Origin: Cellvibrionales bacterium UBA4495
Lineage (GTDB): Bacteria > Pseudomonadota > Gammaproteobacteria > Pseudomonadales > Porticoccaceae
Reading direction: 5' to 3'
Assembly: GCA_002388905.1 (NCBI GenBank)
Contig: DGNJ01000131.1
Location: forward strand, 43,116 to 65,148
DNA: 22,033 nt
The notes under the pieces were generated by a model. That model searched no databases. It was given only the letters and a program-made list of their open reading frames with translations, and was not told the origin of the DNA. Shown in pieces: positions 1-7,845 of the stretch. Made by a program: the position numbers and the translations under genes. Within the stretch, counting starts at the first letter, position 1, and each line of letters starts with the position of its first letter.

Positions 1-690
1 GTGAACGCCGCGGCAGATCGGCTGCCCCTGGCCGGCAAGGCGAAAAGCTATATCGAGCAGGCGCGAACCCCCCTGCCCGACCGGCTTCAGACCTACAACT
101 TCCTGCACCGGCACGCGCCCGGTGACATCTTCGCGGAAGCATTCCTGGAGAAAGTCGATACCGGCTACCCGCTGGAACTTCTGCGGGAAAATTACAAGCT
201 CGACACGGACGCCTCCACGCTCAACAGGATGCTCTATCTGGACTGGCAAATCACCCTGGCCGACAACGACCTGCGGAAAGTCAGCCAGACATGCAGTCTG
301 GCCGGAGTCGATGTGTCCTACCCCATGCTGGATGACGAACTGGTGGCGCTCTCCACCCGTATCCCCAGCGCCATGAAGCTGAAGGGGCAGAACCTGAGGG
401 CGTTTTACAAGGATGCGCTCAGGGGCTGGCTGCCGGACGAGACCATCGCCAAGAAGAAACAGGGCTTCGGCCTCCCCTTCGGCGTCTGGATGCAATCCGA
501 GAAGGCGCTCCAGGAACTGGCCTACGACAACCTGATGTCGATCAAGAAACACCATATCCTGAATCCCGGGTTTATCGACGAACTCATCGACCTGCACCGA
601 TCGGGACACGCCGCCTATTACGGCGAACTGATATGGATACTGACGGTGTTCGAGCTTTGGACGAAAAACCATCCGAGGACGGACGACTGA
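1..690 (+). CDS. Asparagine-synthase-like amidotransferase, C-terminal part (5' end outside window)
   Basis: This is the C-terminal 229 residues of a glutamine-dependent asparagine synthase family protein. Family members are about 600-650 residues, with an N-terminal glutaminase domain and a C-terminal AMP-forming synthetase domain, so most of the gene lies upstream and the GTG at base 1 need not be the start. Visible family features are the stretch YPMLDDELVALSTRIPSAMK (residues 108-126), which matches the usual 'PFLD..LVE.a..lP...K' segment, and KKKQGFGLPFGVW (151-163), equivalent to the conserved 'KMGF..P...W' motif. In polysaccharide clusters such proteins are thought to amidate uronic acids or other carboxyl groups rather than make free asparagine. 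That role is inferred here from the neighbouring genes and from ugd further on. The catalytic N-terminal Cys and the ATP-binding SGG motif cannot be checked. Confidence 0.85.
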   Translation: MNAAADRLPLAGKAKSYIEQARTPLPDRLQTYNFLHRHAPGDIFAEAFLEKVDTGYPLELLRENYKLDTDASTLNRMLYLDWQITLADNDLRKVSQTCSLAGVDVSYPMLDDELVALSTRIPSAMKLKGQNLRAFYKDALRGWLPDETIAKKKQGFGLPFGVWMQSEKALQELAYDNLMSIKKHHILNPGFIDELIDLHRSGHAAYYGELIWILTVFELWTKNHPRTDD

Positions 691-700
691 CTGATTGCTC

Positions 701-808
701 ATGAACTACCCTGTCACCAAGCTTGCCTGCCTTAAAGCCCCACTGAAGCCCGGCCCGATGGTCGGCCATGGCCTCTGGTTGCCCGATGATCAGGGAGACC
801 GTCCTTGA
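701..808 (+). CDS. Possible 35-residue leader ORF overlapping the flippase start
   Basis: This short ATG-started frame begins 10 bases after the amidotransferase stop. Its TGA (806-808) overlaps the TTG start of the flippase (805-807), giving a TTGA junction. The predicted peptide starts MNYPVTKLACLKAPLKPG and resembles nothing I know. There is no convincing Shine-Dalgarno sequence before its ATG. It may be chance, or a short coupling frame that brings ribosomes to the unusual TTG start. Confidence 0.2.
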   Translation: MNYPVTKLACLKAPLKPGPMVGHGLWLPDDQGDRP

Positions 809-2277
809 GCGTTATCCGCCGTTCCTTCGGGCTTTCCGCCGCCAGTAAATACACCCAGTTTATGCTGGTGCTGGGCTCCAACATGGTCATCGCCCGGCTC
901 CTGACGCCGGAAGAGATCGGCGTTTACGCCGTTGCGGCGGTTCTGGCAGGCATCGCCCAGATCTTTCGGGATCTGGGCATCGGCCAGTACCTGATCCGCG
1001 AGCCCGAGATTACCGAGCCCAAACTCAGGGCCGCCTTCACGTTGATGACTACCATGGCCTGGACACTGGGCACGGGACTTGCTTTATCAGCCGGCTATCT
1101 GGCGACTTTCTACGAAGAACCTGCATTGCGAACCGTTCTTCGAATCCAGGCCCTGTCCTTCTTCATTATTCCTTTCGGCGCCATCAGCCTCACCCTTTTA
1201 AAGCGCGATTTCCGTTTTGGTGCCAACTATGTGGTGGATATCGCCGCCAGCGCCACCCAGATCACCATAGCGATCACCCTCGCCGCGATCGGTTTCGGTG
1301 CGCCCAGCCTGGCCTGGGGGTCGGTTGCCGGCGTACTGGTAACCTCAATCGGCGCAGTGCTTGCACGCCGCGGCCGGTTCGCCTTTCGACCCAGCCTGAA
1401 AGGGGCAAGAGCCATATTACGCTTTGGCGGTTATATTACGGCCACGAATCTTCTCGGCAACTTCAACAGGGATATTACGGAACTGATGATCGGCAAATGG
1501 ATGGGCATGTCATCCCTGGCCTACTTCAGCAAGGCGTTGCTGCCCAACACGGCTTTCAGCCAATTGATGATGGGCGCCCTCCGCCCCGTACTGTTGCCCG
1601 CCTTCTCCAAAAAAATCCGAGAGCACGACTTCCGGCAACCGTTTCTATACGGTATATCCTGTCTCACCGCAGTGGCTTTTCCAAGCCTGTTGCTGGCGGC
1701 ATTTCTGGCCGATTGGATCGTCATCCTGCTCTTTGGTTCCCAGTGGGGACAGACAGTAGAACCCATGCGCTTCTTCGCCATTTCCGCCGCAATTTGGTCG
1801 ACGACGGCGTTATCCAGCCCCCTGCTGGTGGCGATGGGCCATCCGCAGGTGCCCATGAAAATCCAGTTGGTGACGGTCCCGTTACGGATCGGTCTGATCG
1901 CCCTCGCCATCCCCCATGGCCTGGTGATGATCGCCCAGGCCTGGTTGCTATCTGTGATTCTAGGCGCAGCCCTGAGTTTCTACATGGTCGGGCGACTATC
2001 GGGCATCCGGCTACGGGAAATCGGTGGTGCCACTGCTCCGGCGGTTTTCCTGGGCGGCCCCATCGCCGTGCTGGTGGGAAGCGTTGCCTGGTGGATTGGC
2101 CCCGATATTAATGCCGCCAACGGGATCGTGGTTCTCCTGACGGCGGGGACGAGCTTCTCGCTGATCTGGGGCTTGGCCCTGCTGGCCCTTAAACACCCCC
2201 TTTACCTGGAATTCCGGGGGTTACTGGGCTGGGCGCGGCGACGCGCTGAACGCACCTACTCAACAGGTGAAACATGA
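805..2277 (+). CDS. Wzx-type polysaccharide flippase / oligosaccharide-lipid translocase
   Basis: A 490-residue polytopic inner-membrane protein of the polysaccharide biosynthesis (Wzx/MATE-like) family, expected to move undecaprenyl-diphosphate-linked repeat units from the cytoplasmic to the periplasmic face. The N-terminus shows the family pattern: a basic start, SAASKYTQFMLVLGSNMVIA (residues 10-29), then the 'RLLTPEEIGVYAVAAV' segment, which recurs across the family as R.L.P.e.G.ya. Hydrophobic segments repeat to the C-terminus, about 12-14 helices, and the length is usual for the family. The start is TTG with GGGAGA at 793-798, six bases upstream. The stop overlaps the ATG of the next small frame (2274). 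Its presence implies a Wzx/Wzy-type pathway, although no Wzy is in the window. Substrate specificity cannot be read from sequence. Confidence 0.9.
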   Translation: MSVIRRSFGLSAASKYTQFMLVLGSNMVIARLLTPEEIGVYAVAAVLAGIAQIFRDLGIGQYLIREPEITEPKLRAAFTLMTTMAWTLGTGLALSAGYLATFYEEPALRTVLRIQALSFFIIPFGAISLTLLKRDFRFGANYVVDIAASATQITIAITLAAIGFGAPSLAWGSVAGVLVTSIGAVLARRGRFAFRPSLKGARAILRFGGYITATNLLGNFNRDITELMIGKWMGMSSLAYFSKALLPNTAFSQLMMGALRPVLLPAFSKKIREHDFRQPFLYGISCLTAVAFPSLLLAAFLADWIVILLFGSQWGQTVEPMRFFAISAAIWSTTALSSPLLVAMGHPQVPMKIQLVTVPLRIGLIALAIPHGLVMIAQAWLLSVILGAALSFYMVGRLSGIRLREIGGATAPAVFLGGPIAVLVGSVAWWIGPDINAANGIVVLLTAGTSFSLIWGLALLALKHPLYLEFRGLLGWARRRAERTYSTGET

Positions 2278-2417
2278 CGGTGGGAGCGCAACATTTGACA
2301 GAAAACGGCCAACACGAGTTCAAAATCAAGCCAATGCAACTGGATTTCGACCCGGAAAAAGTGTACAAGTATAGCATTCAAAGATCACCCACCAATAAAG
2401 GACTTCGGCCGCCATGA
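2274..2417 (+). CDS. Possible 47-residue small protein, coupled at both ends
   Basis: An ATG frame fills the whole gap between flippase and sulfotransferase. Its ATG overlaps the flippase stop (ATGA, 2274-2277) and its TGA overlaps the sulfotransferase ATG (ATGA, 2414-2417). The sequence AGGTGA at 2265-2270 is a good Shine-Dalgarno match just upstream. The peptide begins MTVGAQHLTENGQHEFKIKP, is polar and carries no signal peptide or membrane segment. I do not recognise a family. Codon choice looks like the neighbours. It is either a real small gene of the operon or a remnant that keeps translational coupling. Confidence 0.4.
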   Translation: MTVGAQHLTENGQHEFKIKPMQLDFDPEKVYKYSIQRSPTNKGLRPP

Positions 2418-3016
2418 CAAAGGTATTTGGTATTGGGTGGGCTAAAACGGGAACCACCACCCTGGGCCAGTGCTTCCGCCTGCTTGGTTTTGATCACCAG
2501 GGCCAACGCCTGGATCTGGTAAAGCACCTCGGGGAAAAGAATCCGGCCCCTATTATGGACATTGTCCGTCACAAGGAATCCTTCGAGGACTGGCCTTGGC
2601 TGCTTTTATACCGGGAACTGGACGAGCATTTCCCGGCAAGCAAATTCGTTCTGACCGTAAGGGACGAGGAAAAATGGTTACTAAGCTATCGCAATATGCT
2701 CGACCGTCAAAAAGAAGCCACACCGGAGATGAACAGCATCCGAAGGATTCTTTACGGGCTACCCTTTCCCGACATCACCAGCGAGCAACTTATCGATCGC
2801 TATCGTCAACACAACCGGGATGTCAGGGACTATTTTTCCCAACGCCCCAACGATTTGCTGGTGGTCAACTGGGAAGAGGGAGACGGTTGGAAAGAGCTAT
2901 GTGGCTTTCTCAAACAAAACATTCCCCACACGCTCTTACCCCACGCCAATCGGGGCGATTACGCCCAAAGGAATCCGATAAAGCAATGGCTAATACGCCT
3001 TGGGCTGACAAAATAA
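2414..3016 (+). CDS. PAPS-dependent sulfotransferase, Sulfotransferase_4-like
   Basis: A 200-residue cytoplasmic sulfotransferase expected to move sulfate from 3'-phosphoadenylyl sulfate to a sugar hydroxyl of the polymer or its lipid-linked precursor. The N-terminal phosphate-binding loop is GWAKTGTTTLGQC (residues 8-20), with Lys11 and the TGTT core. The 3'-phosphate-binding segment is KFVLTVRDEEKWLLSY (77-92), with Arg83 and Ser91. Between them 'PWLLLYRELDEHFP' matches the family pattern of a conserved helix before the second motif. Length fits the compact Sulfotransferase_4 type. The start overlaps the stop of the preceding small frame, and AAAGGA at 2397-2402 lies 11 bases upstream. A second, unrelated-looking sulfotransferase lies at 7060. 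The acceptor is unknown. Confidence 0.85.
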   Translation: MTKVFGIGWAKTGTTTLGQCFRLLGFDHQGQRLDLVKHLGEKNPAPIMDIVRHKESFEDWPWLLLYRELDEHFPASKFVLTVRDEEKWLLSYRNMLDRQKEATPEMNSIRRILYGLPFPDITSEQLIDRYRQHNRDVRDYFSQRPNDLLVVNWEEGDGWKELCGFLKQNIPHTLLPHANRGDYAQRNPIKQWLIRLGLTK

Positions 3017-3158
3017 ACGACCGATCAGGACAGCTAAGCTCTCCCGCCAATGAATGGACTGAGCAGCAACTTCAGGAGAATCAGCCCATGGCATTGGGCT
3101 CTTGGCTCAGACTCCGTAAGCCGATCCGATTAGCTTTTTGATTGCCAGGACTCTATAA

Positions 3159-4328
3159 ATGAGAGACTCGATACGTATCACGCCTATAGGAAAAAAAAAC
3201 CAGGACGGCTGGACAAATCTCGAATGGCAGATTCAAACGCCACAACGAGAAGCACAAATTCTTAGATATTCACTGCCGGAAGAAATGGGCCACCTCTTCT
3301 GCGATCCGGAGCAGTGCGACGCCCCGATCGCCACTTCGTTACACCTCGCGATGGAATTAGGCCTGAATGTTTTGGTCGATGGCAAAGTTTGCCCCGACCT
3401 GCTTGATGGTCTCGAACAACTTCAGCAGATCTGGGGACGTTGGTTTCCCGCCAAATGCAAGCCTGTAAAAATCTCAGCTCGAGAGGAAATATCGCACAAG
3501 GCAGCGGACGACAATCTTTCCGCCGTTTTTGCGTTCTCGGGCGGGGTGGACGGCGCTTATTCTCTGTTCCACCACTTACTGGACGACGGCTTCCGAAATA
3601 GAAAGAAGCCGCAAGCGGCGCTGCTGATCCAGGGCTTCGATGTTCCCCTCGACAAGGAGGATATATTTCAAGGAGCCGCACAACTAGCCAGACAACAATT
3701 GGCTGACACCCACGTCCCCTTACTCCAGATGAAGACGAATTCCCGCACAATAAGCCAAGACTGGCACAAGAGTCACGGATTGCAAATCGCTGCATGCTTC
3801 CTGACACTTCAAGGACAATACAGCCATGCCTTGCTCGGCAGCACTGAACCCTACGAGAAGCTAATGATGCCCTGGGGATCAACACCCCTGACAGATCCAC
3901 TTTCATCAAGTCGCGCCATGAGCATTCACCACGATGGTTGTGAGGTTGACCGAACACAGAAAATCGAATGGCTTGCCACCCACACTAATGCCTGTGAATC
4001 ACTACGTGTGTGTTGGGAAGGTGCGCGAAAAGACAGAAATTGCGGAAAATGCGAGAAATGTACTCGGACAATGCTTAATTTCTGGGCGGCCAAAAGGGGT
4101 TTGCCAAAAGTTTTCCCGACTCATGTCACCCCAAAGAAAATCCGGACGATCAAACTGCGCAGCCAGTTACAGGTAAACGAAATAGCCAGTATCCTCGAGC
4201 ATGGACTGAGGCGCTATGGCCGAAATGACCCAATCGTTAAAGCACTAGAAATACGGCTTGGCCAGCGGGGAATAAAAGGCGTCATTCGACGAGCAGCGAA
4301 CTTTGCACGACAAGCAATACAATCTTAA
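3159..4328 (+). CDS. QueC-like PP-loop (adenine nucleotide alpha hydrolase) protein
   Basis: A 389-residue protein with a PP-loop nucleotide-binding core. FAFSGGVDGAYSL (residues 124-136) is the P-loop, with Gly where many family members have Ser (SGGVDS). A C-terminal cysteine cluster, Cys285-x9-Cys295-x2-Cys298-x2-Cys301, reproduces the zinc site spacing of QueC, the 7-cyano-7-deazaguanine synthase, and is followed by Arg303. The segment STPLTDPLSSSRAMSIHHDG (241-260) also resembles the QueC substrate-side segment. QueC is only about 230 residues. The extra N-terminal 120 residues and C-terminal tail, and the position inside a polysaccharide operon, argue against queuosine synthesis. I infer ATP-dependent activation of a carboxylate, perhaps amidation of a uronic acid. 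AGGA at 3147-3150, eight bases upstream, supports the ATG. Confidence 0.7.
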   Translation: MRDSIRITPIGKKNQDGWTNLEWQIQTPQREAQILRYSLPEEMGHLFCDPEQCDAPIATSLHLAMELGLNVLVDGKVCPDLLDGLEQLQQIWGRWFPAKCKPVKISAREEISHKAADDNLSAVFAFSGGVDGAYSLFHHLLDDGFRNRKKPQAALLIQGFDVPLDKEDIFQGAAQLARQQLADTHVPLLQMKTNSRTISQDWHKSHGLQIAACFLTLQGQYSHALLGSTEPYEKLMMPWGSTPLTDPLSSSRAMSIHHDGCEVDRTQKIEWLATHTNACESLRVCWEGARKDRNCGKCEKCTRTMLNFWAAKRGLPKVFPTHVTPKKIRTIKLRSQLQVNEIASILEHGLRRYGRNDPIVKALEIRLGQRGIKGVIRRAANFARQAIQS

Positions 4329-4771
4329 CCTAATGAATCAATATGCAAAGAGCGCATAAAGGGACGGGGGATCTATAGATCATTCCCGCGACATTTTTCC
4401 TTTAAAATCACGCGCGCACCAAAGCATGGAAGACTGAGTAGTGGATAACTGTTCTCTACACGCGCTGAAATAGCTCTATTGCAGCGATGAAAATGTCCGG
4501 AAAGGAAGCAAGGTGCCGGAAAGCTTTGAAGCCAACCCCAACGAAGAAAGAGAAAGACAGAATATGAAAGCGCGTTACCACATACTGCCAGATCTCTAGG
4601 AATGAGGAAGACAATGCCTAACCAATCTTGTTCGGACTCCACAGTATCACTAGATTATGTTCAAAATCCGAGCTCGAAGAGCGAACTATGACCGACCTTT
4701 GAAAAACCTCACGCTATTCATTAAGGAGTTCATTTTAAATCGAGGTTGCTAGATATTCTATAAAGGAAAAC
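4329..4771. other. 443-base AT-rich gap without a supported gene
   Basis: Short ATG frames of 26-29 codons exist on the + strand, but none has a good ribosome site or recognisable product. An 89-codon frame on the - strand has no family features. A weak 5-bp stem (TATGC 4342-4346 with GCATA 4354-4358) follows the QueC-like gene and lacks a T-run. The composition drops towards that of the next two genes, so the gap may mark an insertion boundary. AAAGGA near 4762-4767 is the ribosome site of the next gene. Confidence 0.5.
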
Positions 4772-5722
4772 ATGATGGCACAAATTTCAACTAGCATAGT
4801 TATCGCAACTTATAATCGCCCATATATGCTAAAACGAACCTTGCAGTCTATATCAGATGCTGAATGGCCCTCAACATTTGTAAACGTTATTGTTGTGGAG
4901 AACTCCAAGCCTTCAGGAGCAGCGGAAATTTGCGCAGAATTCAAAAACCTTCCAATCAAACTTTTCAATGAGTCTAAACAAGGATTATCTCATGCAAGAA
5001 ATCGCGGCTTTTTAGAGTCCAACGAAGATATCATTATTTTTTTCGACGATGATGTATTGATAGCAAATGACTCTTTGCTTGCTTATGAAGAGGAGATCCT
5101 CAAATACGGAAAAACTAGATTTTACGGCGGATCTTTAATTCCGGATTATCCTGGCATGGGGCCTCCTGAATGGTTAAAAAAACATTTACCCTGCTCAGTA
5201 ACAGGATTATTGTTCAACGGGCATAATAAAGATATCTGGAAGCCTGTTTTTGTAGGAACGAATCACGCGTTTCCCCGCTCTCTCTTGGTCGAGCTTGGTG
5301 GCTACGATCACCTTTCTGCATATAAAACTGGTGGCGCGGTAGGTGAAGAAACACGGTTACAAGAGCGACTTATCCAAAATGGAATACCTGGACGAGCTAT
5401 TGTTCACGCAAAAGTTTGGCATTGGGTACCTGATGACTCTTGCTCCCCTAACTGGGCGCTGCGGCGACGAAGACGCCACGGATACACGGATGGCTATCTG
5501 GATGCTATCAATAAGGGACAGTCAACGAGACCGTGGATTGTGCGACTTATACTGTCCAATGCAGTTTCTTTCGCATGGTCTTTCTTTACCAGTTTTGATA
5601 CTGAAGAACGGTTTAAAAAGGGTGTAAAGCTCCAATATATGCTGGGATATTACCAAGGAATACGTGAAGGTGTCAGAGATCGCAACAACGGATACGATTA
5701 TCGTTCTGCAAGGAAAGACTAG
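4772..5722 (+). CDS. Glycosyltransferase family 2 (GT-A fold)
   Basis: A 316-residue inverting GT-A glycosyltransferase, expected to add one sugar of the repeat unit at the cytoplasmic face. Visible features are the N-terminal nucleotide-binding strand STSIVIATYNRPYMLKRTL (residues 6-24), QGLSHARNRG (70-79), the metal-binding DDD triad in IIFFDDDVL (88-96), the acceptor-side GTNHAFPRS (162-170), and GEETRLQERL (191-200), which carries the likely catalytic acid cluster. 'HWVPDDSC' (217-224) follows as in other GT2 proteins of this kind. The C-terminal 80 residues include a hydrophobic patch, perhaps membrane contact. ATG ATG gives two start choices; AAAGGA lies 4-5 bases before the first. Base composition is much more AT-rich than upstream genes, which suggests separate ancestry. 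The donor sugar cannot be assigned. Confidence 0.9.
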   Translation: MMAQISTSIVIATYNRPYMLKRTLQSISDAEWPSTFVNVIVVENSKPSGAAEICAEFKNLPIKLFNESKQGLSHARNRGFLESNEDIIIFFDDDVLIANDSLLAYEEEILKYGKTRFYGGSLIPDYPGMGPPEWLKKHLPCSVTGLLFNGHNKDIWKPVFVGTNHAFPRSLLVELGGYDHLSAYKTGGAVGEETRLQERLIQNGIPGRAIVHAKVWHWVPDDSCSPNWALRRRRRHGYTDGYLDAINKGQSTRPWIVRLILSNAVSFAWSFFTSFDTEERFKKGVKLQYMLGYYQGIREGVRDRNNGYDYRSARKD

Positions 5723-5810
5723 ATCGCATTTATACTAAAATCTATATTTTAGCCACCAAACCTCATTGACGACTTTCGTAATTTCGCCATAATCGCAGAG
5801 ATCATTTCTT

Positions 5811-6962
5811 ATGGAATTAAAAAAATTACGTCTTCTTGGAAGTGGCTTTACTGAGGAGGAATACGAGCTTTATAACCTGAGGCAGAAATCCACTGAGCAA
5901 TGTCTTCAATATCTATCACTTGATTTTACTTCGAGGATATTCAAGCCAATCGCAAACAGCAGCCATCAATCTTTTTTTCTTGAAGACAAATGGGCGTCCC
6001 ATCATTTTTTTAAAAGTCTTGGCATTCCTGTACCTTATACATATGGCCTATACCACCCGCATTACGGAGTCGATCATTCCGGAGAAAAATTTAACACGCC
6101 CGAAGATATAGAGAAGCTTTTAAAACAGACAGGACCGTCCGATATTATTTTAAAACCCAGGGGCGGTATTCAAGGCCGGAACATCATCTCTGTGAATCTG
6201 GACTATTTTAACAATCATGTCAATGTCAACTCGGGTTATGAACAGATTGCTTTCGACAACTTCATTAGCCGACTTTCAATAAATTCTTTTCAAGAATACA
6301 AAAATTCCTATCAAGGCTGGATAATTCAAGAAACCGTAAATCAACATGAACGGCTAGCGGTCTTTAACCCTTCTAGCCTGAACACAGTGCGCATAGTTAC
6401 CTTTGTAAATGCCTCCGATGATTGTGAAGTTCACTGTGCTTTACTAAGAATGGGCCGCAAGGGCAAGACTACCGACAACTGGTCGCAAGGAGGAATCGCG
6501 TCTCATATCGACATCGGGACTGGAATAGCAGGCCCCGGATTCTTGAAGCCGACTTTTGGAACCGGATTATATTCAAAACACCCCGACACTAATGCGACGA
6601 TAAAGGGCGAGATAATTCCATTCTGGCAATCGACTCTTGATTTATGCAGAAGGGCAGCCCTGGCATTGCCCGGCGCACGATCCGTTGGATGGGACGTTGG
6701 CATCACCTCTAAGGGCCCGATCCTTATTGAAGGAAACGCTGACTGGGGCATGATAATGATGCAAATACACAACGAGGGCTACCTTAACATGAAAAGGCGT
6801 CAAGCATTTTCCTTATTGGGGGCGGAGTTTCCTGATCGTCTTCCCAGTGCCGCGGAATCGATTATCAGGCTTTATAAAAGGGGTTATGGAACTGCTTTCA
6901 GGAAAAAACTTTTTGGCCGATTTCTGAAAAAGCCGATGCAAGCTTTTCAAAATATACCATGA
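5811..6962 (+). CDS. Sugar-transfer-associated ATP-grasp protein
   Basis: A 383-residue protein that matches the ATP-grasp type found beside glycosyltransferases (ATPgrasp_ST in Pfam terms). ATP-grasp enzymes join a carboxylate to an amine, thiol or hydroxyl through an acylphosphate. Supporting signs are SFFLEDKWASHHFFKSLGIP (residues 54-73), the early family segment before the ATP-grasp core; IILKPRGGIQGRNI (112-125), with the ATP-contacting Lys115 and glycine loop; 'SLNTVRIVTFVN' near the middle; and 'ILIEGNADWG' near the C-terminus, in the place of the metal-binding E.N motif. In this locus it may attach an amino acid or similar group to a sugar, which is inference. It follows the GT2 gene after 88 bases and shares its low GC content, so the two probably moved together. 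Confidence 0.75.
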   Translation: MELKKLRLLGSGFTEEEYELYNLRQKSTEQCLQYLSLDFTSRIFKPIANSSHQSFFLEDKWASHHFFKSLGIPVPYTYGLYHPHYGVDHSGEKFNTPEDIEKLLKQTGPSDIILKPRGGIQGRNIISVNLDYFNNHVNVNSGYEQIAFDNFISRLSINSFQEYKNSYQGWIIQETVNQHERLAVFNPSSLNTVRIVTFVNASDDCEVHCALLRMGRKGKTTDNWSQGGIASHIDIGTGIAGPGFLKPTFGTGLYSKHPDTNATIKGEIIPFWQSTLDLCRRAALALPGARSVGWDVGITSKGPILIEGNADWGMIMMQIHNEGYLNMKRRQAFSLLGAEFPDRLPSAAESIIRLYKRGYGTAFRKKLFGRFLKKPMQAFQNIP

Positions 6963-7059
6963 ACAAGCCTTTTTAAGGAAAGATGCAACGAGCTTTCTTA
7001 TGGTCTCAGGTATTTGATTGCAATTTTTCGACAAGTTGCGGTTATCATGAGTTGAAGAA

Positions 7060-7845
7060 ATGATGGATCGAAAAGAACTGACGACACTTTTGCGGCATCC
7101 GACAATAGTGCTTCCCCACAAGCACATACTGTTGCTCAGCCATATGAGAGGCCTCACCAGCTTGTTGTCTCATATCATCGGGAGTCACCCACGAGTATCC
7201 GGGTACTATGAACAGCACATCGGCTATTATAGCTGGCGGAGCATGGTGCGCGCTCGACTGCTTTACCATATCGATCATCCGGAGGAAAGACGCACGCCGC
7301 TGTATTTCGACAAGCTGTTGCACAACGGCCAGGGGTTGAGTGGTCGCATTCTCAGGGACCGAAGAATCCGATTGATTTTTATGTTACGCAAACCCGAGGA
7401 TTCCATTCGCAGCATCGCCAAACTTCACGGCAAACGTAACCGCGGACACCGCTATGGCAACCCCGAGGGGGCAGCACAGTACTATATTGATCGCCTTGCT
7501 ATGTTGCAGCACTTCGCTGAAGTAGCGGGAATGGAACAGGGCTCCGTCTATATCGATGCGGAGGCCATTACAGAGAATACGGAGGAGGCACTCAACCGCC
7601 TTACGACCTATCTGGGTTTGCAACCAGCGCTTTCTCGCGAGTACAAAGTATTCAAGCATACGGGCACGACCGGGAAGGGGGACATGTCGAAAAACCTGAG
7701 GGAAGGAGTGGTGGCCAGAAAAACCGCCGACGGGGAGGCGCCCCAGATTGATATCGCGCCGGAAATTCTGGAGCGTGCGCAGGAGAAGTACGCAAACGCA
7801 AGGAACGTCATGCTCAATGTATGTAAAGGAGTTATTGCCAAGTGA
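7060..7845 (+). CDS. Second sulfotransferase-family protein
   Basis: A 261-residue P-loop sulfotransferase-like protein. The phosphosulfate-binding loop is HILLLSHMRGLTSLLSHIIG (residues 22-41), where the pattern S.xRG.TSLL replaces the common 'SGTT' core. 'HPRVSGYYEQHIGYY' follows as in sulfotransferases that show a conserved acidic or His segment after the loop. The 3'-phosphate-binding stretch is LIFMLRKPEDSIRSIAKL (105-122), with Arg110 and Ser115. The C-terminal region has the KGDMS and polar loop expected near the active site. It shares almost nothing with the other sulfotransferase at 2414 beyond the motifs, so the two probably act on different positions. ATG at 7060 or 7063 could serve as start, and the ribosome site is weak. 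Its stop overlaps the next start (GTGA). Confidence 0.75.
   Translation: MMDRKELTTLLRHPTIVLPHKHILLLSHMRGLTSLLSHIIGSHPRVSGYYEQHIGYYSWRSMVRARLLYHIDHPEERRTPLYFDKLLHNGQGLSGRILRDRRIRLIFMLRKPEDSIRSIAKLHGKRNRGHRYGNPEGAAQYYIDRLAMLQHFAEVAGMEQGSVYIDAEAITENTEEALNRLTTYLGLQPALSREYKVFKHTGTTGKGDMSKNLREGVVARKTADGEAPQIDIAPEILERAQEKYANARNVMLNVCKGVIAK

Noticed and set aside
3088..3141. 17-codon frame with a good AGGAG site before the QueC-like gene
   Set aside because: Too short to judge. The ribosome site spacing is good, but nothing else supports a product.
3159..4328. Assignment as a true queuosine enzyme (queC)
   Set aside because: Too long, altered P-loop, and no other queuosine genes nearby; the context is polysaccharide assembly.
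4373..4642. 89-codon - strand frame in the 443-base gap
   Set aside because: No family resemblance, no ribosome site and opposite to the operon; likely chance.
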